NCBI RefSeq assembly: GCF_034140825.1
Contig: NC_089045.1
Span: forward strand, 21,912,001 to 21,976,000
DNA from: Oryza sativa Japonica Group
Taxonomy: Eukaryota > Streptophyta > Magnoliopsida > Poales > Poaceae
Direction of reading: 5' to 3'
DNA: 64,000 nt
Under the pieces are notes generated by a model that made no database searches, was not told the DNA's origin, and saw only the letters and a program-made list of their open reading frames with translations. The stretch's first letter is position 1. The number at the start of each line of letters is the position of its first letter. The translations under genes were made by a program, and so were the position numbers. Below are positions 12,225-23,373 of this stretch, piece after piece.

Positions 12225-12600
12225 TCTCCGTAGCGGTTCATGTTGGAGGTGAATAGCGCAAGGCCGCAGTGCTTGCCAAGGCGCGTTCTCATGGAGGGGC
12301 TGTTCATATTGATGCAATTTTCAACCATATCATTTTTTTTGGTAAAGTTATCAAAATAAATATCTTTGTTTAGTTTGTTGCCAAATTTAGTAAATACATA
12401 AGAAATTCTGTCAAAACTTTAGCAATATTGACAACTTGCCAAAATTTTAACAAATTTGGTAAGGTTTATTTTAGCAACAATCTAAACAGGCCCGGAGCAG
12501 GGCGAACGTGAGCGCCGCCTTGTTCGCGCGCTCGTCGTCGTCTCCCATCTCGTCCATGGCGAACTGGAGCGCCTCCGCCGTCGCCGTGACCTCGCGCATG
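12225..12600 (-). pseudogene. short coding relic split by a MITE
   Basis: On the minus strand about 115 bp (12485-12600) read MREVTATAEALQFAMDEMGD and onward to ALLRA. About 70 bp on the other side of a MITE (12225-12295) read LGKHCGLALFTSNMNRYGDM. GC content and codon choice match real exons, not the AT-rich surroundings. I do not recognise the parent gene. It is either an exon fragment moved by a transposon or the last remains of a local gene. Confidence 0.4.
12296..12493. mobile_element. hAT-like MITE, GGGG(C/T)TGTT-ended
   Basis: About 198 bp, with left end GGGCTGTTCATATTG and right end CAATCTAAACAGGCCC as inverted repeats. The same family is at 33273-33458, sharing the internal TTTGGTAAAGTT and TAAATACATAAGAAA blocks. 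Confidence 0.65.
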
Positions 12601-12983
12601 CTAGTTAATTGCGTTGCTACTTCAGTTATCTATTTATAGAGATATTATTCATTATGTTATTAAAAACCCATCAGGTACCCACTAGGTTATCTATGTCCGT
12701 AAGGCATAGATATGGGTAGAGGTAGAACCCATTCGGTAGGTTCGGAGGTTCTGAACTGTTAACAAATCGTCAGCTTACACTTGAGATGAGATGGTAAAAT
12801 GCCCAAGCCAATTACAACTTGCAGGTTGCCACAGGCTTGTGTAGTACAGTAAACATTGTTAGAGCTTTCTTCTTGCCCACGATCTGCAAACGATTTACCA
12901 GCAAGAGAGATGATGTTTTCAGGCATAGATAGACTGTTACAAAATACACATCGACTAAATAATAAGGCACTAATTTCCTTCAT

Positions 12984-15900
12984 CTACTTCATCCCAAGCG
13001 CGAACGACAGCTTCGGGCGCGACTTGTTCTTGCCCAGCAGCTTCATCTGGCTCTGCTTCTGCTGCTCTTCCTCCATCTGCTTCCGCTTCATGGCTTCCTC
13101 CCTCTCTTTCTGGAGCCTCTCCAGCTCCTGGTACCGCTCCAGCTCTTTCTGCTGCTGCTCCATTGCTTCCTTCATCTGAGCCTCCTCGGCTTTCTTCCGC
13201 TCTTCCTCGAGCTTTTTCTCTAGCTCCTCCCGCTCTTTCCTTTCGCGTTCCTGCGTCGACAAGAAAAGAATAAGAGGGCATTCAATTGAGAGAATTCTGC
13301 AGCAGTATTGTGAGAACCACTCAACAATTGAGCATTGAACAGCAGATAAAAGCACGGTGATTATAATCTTCCTCAAATATCCGTGAAAACCACTCAGCAA
13401 TTGAGCATTGAACAACAGATAAAGGATCGATGATTATAGTCTTCCTCAAATATCCTATCATACCCTCTGCCCATCATCCTGTATTGATCATGGAAAAATC
13501 TCCAGATGATCTTTTAATTTCATGAATGGGATAATGTTCTAATGTCAAAGAGCAGAAGATGAGCTAGCGACAGGACATTTACCGCTTTGTGCTGAGCTTC
13601 AACCAGGGCTGCCTCCTTTTCTTTCTCAATTTGGACTAATACCTCCTCATGTATCCTCTTTCGCCCTACCTCAATCCGTCTTTGTATTTCATGTTTGATT
13701 TCCTCAGAATTCAAACTCTCTTCAACTTGTTTCCTAATAGCTTGCTCAACTCTTTTTGCAGTTTCCTCCTCTAATAGTCTGAGCTCAACTTCTTTTTGGC
13801 GCCTGCAATTGAGACAAGTTAATGAAGTCTACTTTGGGAAAGAAAGAATTGCCTATGCCTGGCACCTTCTTCAAATCTTAATGGTAAACAAAAGCAGCCA
13901 AAAGAAAACCGCAGATTTACAATCTTTAACACTATCTATGATCAACTATGCCTTCATCAGCATAGTTCTGAATACAAGCTAATGCATTTCAGGCATACCT
14001 CTAGTACGATTCCAGATCCAAAAAATGAACTATCAAAACTGGTCAAGAGTAGATAAAGGATCACCAATTGCATCATCAAATATAACAAGTGGAACTATAG
14101 CAGTAGCTTCCTTCAGAAAAGCCTGTAGAGAAGAATGTCAAGTAACTTGTGGCAGGTTTAGAGCTAATCATGTAGACATTTCAGTATTCCAATTAGATCA
14201 TATTTTCACATCTTCAATCTAGTCAAAACAAACTTCAAAGCAATTATGCAATAGTGTATCGTTACAACTTGGTGAAAGCATGGCAATATTAAACGCATTT
14301 TTATGACAGGTATATCACATGCCACATGTGATGACATAACTGGAATGATGACAAATTACAGCCCCACATTGGACCATACTACGTCTATGAAAGCATCAAC
14401 CAAAGTAAACTTTGAAAAACCACCATGGAAATTTAACTCCATGCCTTTTAAGAATGCAACCTAATGGATTGAACAAACGGATTCAGATTTGCCAACCAGC
14501 AGAGAGGTCCATAGTGAAGAATATACTGTTTTCATATAAAACAGAAAACGAACCAAAGCTAAGCCACAAAGTCATCAATAGAACTGGTAGAAATTACCCT
14601 CTTTTACTCTTTTTGGTTCTTTTGATGCAAGCCTCTATTTCACTGTTAAGTTCCTTGCCCCAAAGAAATTCCAGAAAGAACAAGAACATCACAGTTTACA
14701 ATAATAGAGAATTGGGCATCTCCAGGATCATGGACTCAACTCATTAATCTATATGTTGCATGGCAACCCTTAACAAACAATCAAAGTAGCAGCAAAATGT
14801 AATACAATTTCATAATAGATAACAAATGGGGAAAACTGCCTTGGTGGGAAAGAGGAGACATTAAATGCATACTACACAGAATTTACACAGAAAAATCATC
14901 TAGTGCCGATGGCTTTGCTCATCATAGATGACTTCTTCAGAGCTAGAGTTCAACATCTTAAGCCAACAATTATATGCAAGGATAACAAGAGACCATAACA
15001 ATTTGGAAGCAAGACGTGCAGTCGTTTCATTAAAGAAAAGTTTTGCAGATTAAATAATCAAGAAGGTCATTTAAAAAAAACATTATTCTTCATAAAAGAA
15101 CTTAAATAATGTATTTAGAGCACAGATTGCCAATAGAGCTGACCTCAAGATATATTCTGGTAAAAACAACAGTTAGATGAATATAATTTTAACAGGATGT
15201 TAAAAATGTTGATTAATGAATAGCATGCTGTCAACATAAATGAGGAATAGGGAAGCGAATAAATAGTAAACAGTTTGGTTTGTAGATGGTATGCAGACTC
15301 CGCATAGCAAAGTAGATACTCCCCACCTTTTCTTTTCTTCTTCTAGCCTTTGCTTATCAACAATATTCTTATTCTCTGCTGGCCCACGCGCAACAGGAGG
15401 ACTTTGAGATTTGGTAATCGGAGAGCTAGTGACACTCCGACTTCTCTTTCTTCTGTAGTGTCTTTGCGATGGAGACCGACTTTTATGTCGCCTGGGAGAT
15501 GGAGAACGACTAATGCGCCGTCTTGGGGAAGGTGAAGGGCTCTTCCTTCTACAATACAAAGATTGTTGATGTGAGGACAAAATAGGTGCATAGTAACTAA
15601 AAGGGGATCACTGTCAGTTACAGAAGCCCTAAACAGTGAGCGAAAGCAGTTACCTCAAACATTGTTAGAATAACCTTTGGAGCATTCCACATGTACACAG
15701 CATAGAGTAAAAATCTTTGTAGGTTCCATGCTTTTTACCGAAGGAATACTTGTTAGTCCATATTCCATGCAGACAAGCAATGCAGAATAAGGAGGTACTA
15801 TATGTAAGAATTATCTGCTCATCAACTATGTGTTCCAAGTTGCCATTTTTTATACTCATCACACATTTTATCTCAGACTCTTGGTTCAGATGCAAAATGG

Positions 15901-17385
15901 TTATAAAAAACTTGGTTTCTATATCAGAACAACTGAGCGAGAACATAAAACAATACCGCCAGGACCTAGTTTGATTAAGGGGATTTAAATTACATCATTG
16001 GGGTTTAATTACAGAGGATTAAAAGTCAGACCTTGAAAAATAAAAAATAGTTTTGACAGGAGAAAGGAAGCAGCTTAGCGAGAACATCTTCTTCAGATAT
16101 AAACCCAGCCCTCCATGTACTATATTCCAAAACTTCATACTATGTTTAACAGCTGTAGCTCTACTCTCCTAAATACTTTCCATGAAACAGTGTGTCATGG
16201 TATTACTATGCTGTTATCTCAATAGCTTCTCAGCTTCATCTCTAATGGTTTGATCATCCATATCACTAGATAAGCACATGCGTTTCGATTAGGGGAAAAT
16301 GGTGGGCAGTGAGATGAATCAATAGATTCTCAAAACACCACTCTACTGGCCAAAGAAAGTGCTCAGTAAATCATGTACTTAATCCCCCTGTCTTCTGGAA
16401 TACCACTGGTATCTGGTGGCAAATGCAACCAGCCACATTGACCTTAGTGATACTACTGCTGACTTGTAGCACGTGTAAGCAATGTTCAAAGGATCGTCGC
16501 CCAACATGTCATGGTAATAGTAGCCAGTGAGCACAGCGTGCACAGGTGCACCCAGGGCATGCATCATTGCTTTGATCTCCTGACTTCAATCATAATCGTA
16601 CGGAATGGCTAAAATCTACGAGACTATGGCATGCTAAAAGAAAGTGAACGGAAGTTCTGAATAGATTGAATTCATTGGATAAATCTTTAGGAGTTCTCCA
16701 AATGGTACCTACGCATCATCTAGACTACCCAATCAGCTCCTATCGCCCGCATCAACTTCAAGACTACGCAACAAATAAAAGAAACCAGAGATTTCTCCAT
16801 TATACTAACTGATGGTTTAACGAAGTACTGCACTTACTAACATTAAGTGTGCTAATAGCATAGCACGCTAGATATTTATATTTATAATAATCAGCTAAAC
16901 CATCTATCCAAAGATGATAGATCGAACAACAGCCAGAAGCAGAATCAAAGTTTCATTTCCATTAAACAAGTCTGTATTACAGTACATCGCCCAACAAAAT
17001 TACTGTAATAATAATCAGATTAGCATCTCTCTCTCTCTCTCATTTTTTTTAGGTGTCCTTCCTACACAATAATCCTACTTACTAAACACAACACAAGGAA
17101 GGATACGAAGAGGAGAATAACAAAATTAAAGACGGGGGGGGGGGGGGGGTGGGGGGGCACGCCGCGCCAGATCGCGCGCGGCGGTTGGCGCGTGTGTACT
17201 GTGTGGCAAGGGGGGAGGAGATGAGAGATTCATCACCTATAGGAGGAGCGATACGGGGACCTGCTGCCGCGGCTGGGGCTGCGGTCCCTGCACGCCCTGC
17301 GTACTCCCCGGTGGTACCGCGGCGGTGACGGCGAGCGCCGCCGCCGCCGGCGCGGCGGCGGCGACCGCGACAGGTCGCGCGGCAT
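12984..17385 (-). CDS. ARGLU1: ARGLU1-like arginine/glutamate-rich splicing protein
   Basis: Four exons, 17237-17385, 15327-15548, 13583-13802 and 12984-13250, join in frame to 285 residues. Residues 1-115 are Arg/Ser-rich (MPRDLSRSPPPRRRRRR, then many RSPSPRR-type dipeptides), like the RS domains of splicing factors. The rest is a long charged coiled coil (RLLEEETAKRVEQAIRKQVE, then ERERKEREELEKKLEEERKK). It ends in the family signature KNKSRPKLSFALGMK. Vertebrate ARGLU1 is a splicing modulator and transcription coactivator in the nucleus; plants have one or a few homologues. The start at 17385 fits the family N-terminus (M-x-RDLSRSPS); an in-frame ATG about 60 bases upstream would add a non-conserved stretch. 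Introns 1 and 2 are long (1.7 and 1.5 kb), and intron 3 holds a tandem duplication. Confidence 0.88.
13311..13455. repeat. tandem duplication in ARGLU1 intron 3
   Basis: Two copies of about 72 bp (13311-13381 and 13383-13455) share ACCACTCA, TTGAGCATTGAAC and CTTCCTCAAATATCC with few differences. The duplication lies just upstream of the last exon on the minus strand. Confidence 0.75.
17135..17157. repeat. poly-G run in ARGLU1 intron 1
   Basis: A nearly pure run of about 20 G, broken by one T, lies about 80 bp downstream of exon 1 in the transcribed direction, so the RNA carries a C-run. Its length may be a sequencing uncertainty. Confidence 0.6.
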
Positions 17386-17761
17386 CCGACCCGGGAGGAA
17401 GGCTACCGCTACACCCCCCGAATCCCGCGGATCTGGCCGGGGCACGGGACACCGGAGGAGGATCGGTGGCGGGCGGGCGGCCGGCCGGCGATCGATTCGG
17501 AGGGGGGAAGGCGGCGATGGCAGCGGCGGAGGGAAGAAGGGGTTGGGAGGACAGGACGCGACGCGAAGGGGATGAGAGGGGAAGAAGAAGGTGAAAAACC
17601 TAGGTCGTGGGGCCCACTGTCAGTGGGGGGGGGAATGGGTACGATCATCGTGTGGGCAGAAGCAAGAGCTTGGTGGCTGGTTTGGGGGATCATCAGCCGT
17701 CTGGTTGGGGATTGACGATCCGGATTGCTTGGCTGGGTTGTATTCCCGGAATAATTAACTA

Positions 17762-18008
17762 CTCCCTCCATCCATCCTAAAAATGTCTAAAAATGTTCGA
17801 CGCTGTTGAATTTTTTAAATATGTTTGACCGTTCGTCTTATTTAAAAAATTTAAGTAATTATTAATTCTTTTCCTATCATTTGATTTATTGTTAAATATA
17901 TTTTTATGTATACATATAGTTTTACACATTTCATAAAAGTTTTTGAATAAGACGAACGGTCAAACATATTTAAAAAAAATCAACGGCGTCAAACATTTAG
18001 GGAAGGCG
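17762..18008. mobile_element. Stowaway-like MITE, TTTGACCGTTCGTCTTAT family
   Basis: The left end is CTCCCTCCATCCATCC after TA. The interior has TTTGACCGTTCGTCTTAT and its inverse ATAAGACGAACGGTCAAA, so the element folds on itself. The right end is eroded. The best-preserved relative in the window is 59612-59859. Confidence 0.7.
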
Positions 18009-18111
18009 GCGACAGCAACTATCCCCTCCTGGATCCACGCTGATCCGGCGGCGGCGGGAGAAACAAAGCGGCGGCGAAGGGTGGGCGGTGGGTGCGCTTT
18101 TTGCCTTTTTT

Positions 18112-18308
18112 TTTATTCAGATTTTTGTTTTCGCATGCGAACGACATGCGTCCCCGCACGTGAAAAGCCGATTTTCACATGCGGGTGCACCACCTGCATG
18201 GAAAATTTAGATTTTCACGGACCCTTCCGGGGCAGACGGGCCGGAGGTCCGCACAAGAAAATCACTTTTGGCCCGTCTGGAAAAATTACTTTTTACTGGT
18301 GTTTCTAG
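18112..18308. mobile_element. probable CACTA (En/Spm) terminal fragment
   Basis: It contains repeated GCATGCG/CACATGCGGGTGCA-type subterminal motifs. Read on the minus strand the right edge is CTAGAAACACCAGTAAAAAG, close to the CACTAGAAACACCAGTA end of rice CACTA elements but lacking the first bases. No transposase is present. Confidence 0.4.
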
Positions 18309-18328
18309 GTTTAGTAAAAATTTCGTTT

Positions 18329-19368
18329 GAGCAAGTTTAATAATAGAGCTAACTATGAGTTTATAGTATATATTAGAGTTAACATATACAATAGAGAGGC
18401 TATAAGGTTATCTATATTTTCTTCTTTTCTCTGAATCTCTCACCTGTGCATTTAATGTACTAGGTGAAACCCCGCGCATTGCTACGGGAATTTAGTATGG
18501 TAATAAAAAAATAACGTATAAGATAGCTAGATAACATCAGATTAAGTAATTAATGTGGTTTATGATAATTTAAATTTAAATAATATGTAGAATGGTGATT
18601 TAAACGTAAAAAGTAAGGTGGTGTGACTTTATGGAAGAAGAAAAGTAGAGAGATAGTTTGGACCGTAGATTAATCATTTAAAGCTAAAAACAATTGATGT
18701 GATATGACTTAATTAGAGGAAAATGGAGAAAGATAATTTGGACCATAGATTAATCATTTAAGCACTAAGTGATGATGAACTATATAAGTATATAGGATAT
18801 CATAAAACATAATAAAGATATACATTGAAACATGTGAATTATGTTGGATGATAATTTAATATGTTTGTATTTGAAAAGCTCTTAAATTATAAAAACTATA
18901 AAGATATAACATGTTTGTATGATGTTTAAATGTGATGATTGTTAGTGGATGATGATGTGGCATCTTGTTAATTAGTGGATTAGTGGATGATGATGTGACA
19001 TCTTTGCATGCTAAGCTTAAGGAATTAGTGGGAGATAACTTTATAGTAAGATATGATGATAATTTAACATGTTTGTATTTGAAAAGCTCTTAAATTATAA
19101 AAACTATAAAGATATAACATATTTGCAAGATGTTTAAATGTGATAATTGTTAGTGGATAATAATATGGTATCTTGTTAGTGGATGATGATGTGACATCTT
19201 TGTATATTAAGCTTAAGGAGTTAGTGGGGGATAACTTTATAGTAAGATAGGAATCATCTTAAAGTGTGTGAATAGCTCTTATTTGAGAGACAATTCTTCT
19301 CATTTTTTGAATTTTCTCTCATTTACATAAGTTTATTGTTTGCTTATAGTCTACTATTAAACTTGCTC
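18329..19368. mobile_element. MITE with GAGCAAGTTTAATA ends, carrying an inserted repeat
   Basis: The left end GAGCAAGTTTAATAATAGAG pairs with right-end CTACTATTAAACTTGCTC. The interior is split by an unrelated AT-rich repeat (about 18460-19252) that begins near AGGTGAAACCCCGCGCATTG. A second, simpler member of the outer family is at 45790-46026. Confidence 0.6.
18852..19252. repeat. tandem duplication of about 200 bp
   Basis: Two consecutive copies, about 18852-19059 and 19060-19252, each start near AATTTAA(T/C)ATGTTTGTATT and end near GATAACTTTATAGTAAGATA. They form the right half of the repeat inserted in the 18329-19368 MITE. Confidence 0.7.
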
Positions 19369-20250
19369 TTAAAAGAGATTGCAAGCGCATTAGATAAGTT
19401 TACCCCTGTAGTTATTGTTGCTTAATTTGATTTCCAATGTAAGATAAACGTTGAGTTCAAAGTTATTTAACTCCTCGGTAATTACGATTATGTTCAAAAT
19501 GACGGTATATATGAAATTAGAGGAAATATAACTCCTAACCTTTGCACCAACTAAAATATACACCGTACGTCGTAATTGCACCAACTCATGAAGAAGCACT
19601 CATGGTTCTAACACCACACAGTAATAAGAAGAGGTTCTCTCAGCTATGAGCCAAGGACACTCTCTCTCTATATATAAAATAGTATACTCTTTCAATTTTT
19701 TTACACTAGACCTCATTTTATTTTAATGTACAATTATTGCTAGAGCTACCTATTCTAAACAGATGCAAAATAATTTCATATAACCTCTCGCCCACCCACC
19801 GGCGATCACTTTCCCCAAATCATGGGTTCTTCGTCCCTACTCTCCATGTTGTCGATGGAATTGTCGCTATGGATCCAAGCCTCCTCCTCTCCCTCCCCCT
19901 TACCATGGTGACACCATTGCCCAAGTCTTTCTTAGCTGCAGTAACGACGATAAAGTCCTCCACGGCCGGTATGGCGACTTCCCAAGTCCTCTACGACAAC
20001 ATATTGGTGGTGGCTTGATTTGCTTAAACAATAGATCTACTCGCTAGAGTCCTTCACTAGTATGATCTGCTCCATGATGGTTGTTCTCGTCCGCGGCGAT
20101 AGTCAGACTTGTCTGGCTATGCCATCACCTTCCTCATTGGGTGCTAGATCTCCGTGTGCCACCCATCTTTTCTCCGTCACCTCTCCTTTTGACCCTCTAA
20201 ACTACCAAATCTCTTCGTGGACCATCTACTCTCACTTGAAACCATTTTTT

Positions 20251-20435
20251 GGGCCTGTTTGGCTGGAGCTCAGCCAAACAGTTTCAGCTCCACCAAAACT
20301 GGGAGTGGAGTTGGGTGGAGCTCTCTCACAAAATATACTAGAGTTGTGAAGCTGGGTCTAGACAGCTCTACAACTCCACTCCAGACTCAACTCCTGGAGC
20401 AATATTTAGGAGTTGGAGCTGTACCGACCAGGCCC
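20251..20435. mobile_element. hAT-like MITE
   Basis: The ends are GGGCCTGTTTGGCTGGAG and, inverted, GGAGCTGTACCGACCAGGCCC. The interior is rich in GGAGTTG/CAACTCC blocks that pair with each other. No coding capacity. Confidence 0.55.
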
Positions 20436-21500
20436 TTTCTCTACGAGGCTAGGCATGGCTCCACCCAAGATGATGGCTCTACCTTCAACGTGGAAAGGCG
20501 AGGACACTCGCCCATTCACCATATAGAGCATGCCCTTGTGTGGATGTCCTAAAAAGATGGGCGGAGCACCTCGCAACACTGCCAAGTGGAGGGAGAGGCA
20601 ATGCTGGCGGTGGCAACCATTGGAAGGAGAGGAAGATAAGAAATGGGGCAACCTTATAAATTGGTATGGGAATCTATGGGAGCAATCTTAGTCACTCAAA
20701 ATTGATATTTTAAAAAGAGTAAACAAACAACAAGTAGACGGCCCACGTGTAACCTTCCTTATATATCATACTGTGCACGGTGCAAGGATCTCATGCTTCC
20801 AAGTAATACTAGTGCGACTTGCTTATGATAACGAGAATGATATAGACAAAATTAATGGTTTGATCAGCAATTTCTGGCAATGGCCTTCAACTACTTCCAG
20901 CCTGCTTTAAATTGGCACGGCAAATGTTAAGCCATGATGGCCGTGCTGTCACAGTCACAACGGAGAGAAGAATTGACTTGATGATAGATCAAAAGGCAAA
21001 ATGCTAAGCTAAGAAAATGGTTTGAAAAATAAGTGCTAAACCTGAGATTTGTTTTAATGAAAAAGAATGCTGGACCTTTTGTCTTGTATATGCACCAAGA
21101 TGCAGGAAGTAGAGAAATAAAACACTTCTTCATTATCTTGATAATATAACCATGCAAAGATGATCATTCGTATGAGGGATGGCCACCATAGCATGAAGTA
21201 TCGAATCTGAACAATGAGAGAATATATGGATTGTGCCGATGATGTCCCACTGGCCAATCTGATAAACCTGCAATAGTATGTATATCGGTGGTTAGGTTAG
21301 TCATAATGCATGGCCGTGTTAAGCCTTAAATAAGGAACATGGCTCCGTCCAAATGAGCATCCCATATTTTTCGACCAAAAAATGAGAGAATCTCATGTGG
21401 CCGGTTGGCTGTATGGGAGATCTACAGTGCAGTAAGAACATTCATGGTTGCAACCATCCAGGAAATAAATGTGACACCATGCCCCCATGTGGTAGCATTA

Positions 21501-21623
21501 GGCTATGTTATAGATGGTGGAAAAATTGGTAGTTTAGAGAAAAAGTTGATAGTTTATGTGTGTAGGAAAGTTTTTGATGTGATGTCATGAAAAGTTGAGA
21601 ATTTTGGAGAACTAAACACGGCC
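21501..21623. mobile_element. Tourist-like MITE, short copy
   Basis: Runs from GGCTATGTTA to AACTAAACACGGCC with TTA outside both ends. It is the same family as 11721-12005, in opposite orientation (CACAAAC, AAACTTTCC and AACTAAACA blocks are shared). Confidence 0.6.
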
Positions 21624-21957
21624 TTAAGCCCTTACTCTGATCGCTATGTGAGCATGTTTGTAGCAGAGGTGATGGATCTCCCAATAGACTGGTCACTTTT
21701 TGGTCACTGAACGCTCAAGTGAAATATTAACTGTTTGTGAACAGGAACGAATTTTTCATGTTAAATCTGTAAATCATCGGTGGAAATAAGCAGAATGCAT
21801 TCTAGAGCAATTTGTCATCTCGAAGCTAGTGTTAAGATAAATAAACAATATGCCCTCTAGTAAAATATTCTAAAACAATATATTAAAAAATAGAGTACAT
21901 GCTGCAAGGAATATTATTCGTCCTTAATGTTGTTATCAAAAGATGACCAGGTAGATA

Positions 21958-22192
21958 CTCCCTCCGTCCCAATTTAAGTGCAGCCATGATTTTCCGTGCC
22001 CAACTTTGATCGTCCGTCTTATTTGAAATTTTTTTGAAAAAAAATTTAAAACGTAAGTCACGCGTAAAGTACTATTCATGTTTTATCATCTCATAACAAT
22101 AAAAATACTAATTATAAAAAAAATCAAATAAGACAGACGATCAAGGTTGGACACGGAAACTCATGGTTGCACTTAAAATAGGACGGATGGAG
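21958..22192. mobile_element. Stowaway-like MITE
   Basis: The left end CTCCCTCCGTCCCAATTTAA pairs with the right end (TTAAAATAGGACGGATGGAG), and TA flanks both sides. About 235 bp, AT-rich interior. Confidence 0.75.
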
Positions 22193-23373
22193 TAGTAGAT
22201 TTCTTTTCTACTGCATACAGCACCACCACCACCACCAAATAATACGTAAATGAATGTAACTGGGACCTAGTTTCATCATATACACAAGTTGCTAGATTTT
22301 TCAAGTTTTTGGCAAGAAATGAGCAGTACAGACATACAGTATGTTCAAAATTCTGACACTATTTTAAAGTCGTCAGTAAAATTGCTGGCCAATGTAAGAA
22401 TGGGTTATGTTAGCAGGAAAACAAAACAGAGCATTATCAGGTATTATCACTTAATATACACCATTTAGAAGACTTGTACTTTATCCTTTTTTTTACCTCG
22501 GTAAAAAACTTAGACCTTATAAAGAACAAGACAAACATAGACAATCCAGTTACTCCTGAAACACATCTAATGGGCTACAGAATATTCTTTTCTTTAAAAA
22601 AAACAGCAGTCACAATGAACACTTGATAAAGCACATATGAAAACTAATAACACCTAGAGCAAATTACTAATTTACTGGAGTAACTACTCCCTCCATTCCA
22701 TAATACAACGCAATTTGGGTTTGTCTTAGAGTCAAATTTGACCAAGTTTACAAAAAAACGTGGCAACATCTACAAAATCTCTCTGTCAATAAAATTATGT
22801 ACTACAGTATGTTTTCTTTTGAGTCTCTAGAAATGCTCCAAATAGAATTTCTTACCGAGCACTAGAGTTCAAGTTCCACACTTCCACGTTGGCCGGCTGT
22901 TCAGCTGCTTCAAAACCCTTTTGAAAGTCTTATTATGACACCATAACAAAAATATTCCCTTCTTACAGCACACAGTTAACTATGTGTAAATAAAGCTTTC
23001 GAATAGCCGATGACAAATAGTAGCGATGTACTTATCTGAATATTGAATCCATCACCAACTGGAAGGCTAGAAAACTGACTTCAGACAGCGATTACTGTTA
23101 AAACAAATCTTGCTTGGATTGTTTGTAAATATCATCTTCTGTGAATAACATAAAGTACGCATGGTTTAGGTTTTTAGCAATAAGCAAACATGACATATCC
23201 AATCAGCAACAGTTTTTAAGCCCTAGGTTAATATAAAGAATCCAAATATGCCATGAGCGAGGGAGTAACAGAATATAACCATTGCCCTAGGATCACAAGA
23301 ATAGACTTTTGGAGCTTGATCGTTAGGGAACAAAAATAAAAAACTGCTCTTTAAATTAATCGATGTCACTTAT

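Larger units (their letters stand above)
11498..12983. other. intergenic region with MITEs and a gene relic
   Basis: Spacer between the AXR4-like promoter and the 3' end of the ARGLU1-like gene. It contains a Tourist-like MITE (11721-12005), a fragment of the CACGCTTTTCAAACTGCTAAACG family (about 12060-12210), a split coding relic (about 12225-12600) and a second MITE inside that relic (12296-12493). The remaining sequence shows nothing recognisable. Confidence 0.6.
17386..23373. other. transposon-rich intergenic region
   Basis: Almost 6 kb between ARGLU1 and the PORR gene. In order it holds the GC-rich ARGLU1 promoter (to about 17600), a Stowaway-like MITE (17762-18008), a CACTA-like end (about 18112-18308), a MITE with another element inside it (18329-19368), unassigned sequence (19400-20250), a hAT-like MITE (20251-20435), unassigned sequence (20650-21480), a Tourist-like MITE (21501-21623), a Stowaway (21958-22192) and a one-ended Stowaway fragment (from 22687). 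No intact coding gene is seen. Confidence 0.65.

Noticed and set aside
17135-17157. G run as a possible G-quadruplex regulator
   Set aside because: It is a near-homopolymer whose length is likely unreliable, with no spaced G-tract design.
19790-20220. Possible small gene after the 18-19 kb repeats
   Set aside because: Moderate GC and a 90-codon frame, but low-complexity Leu/Ser/Pro content and no intron or domain evidence.
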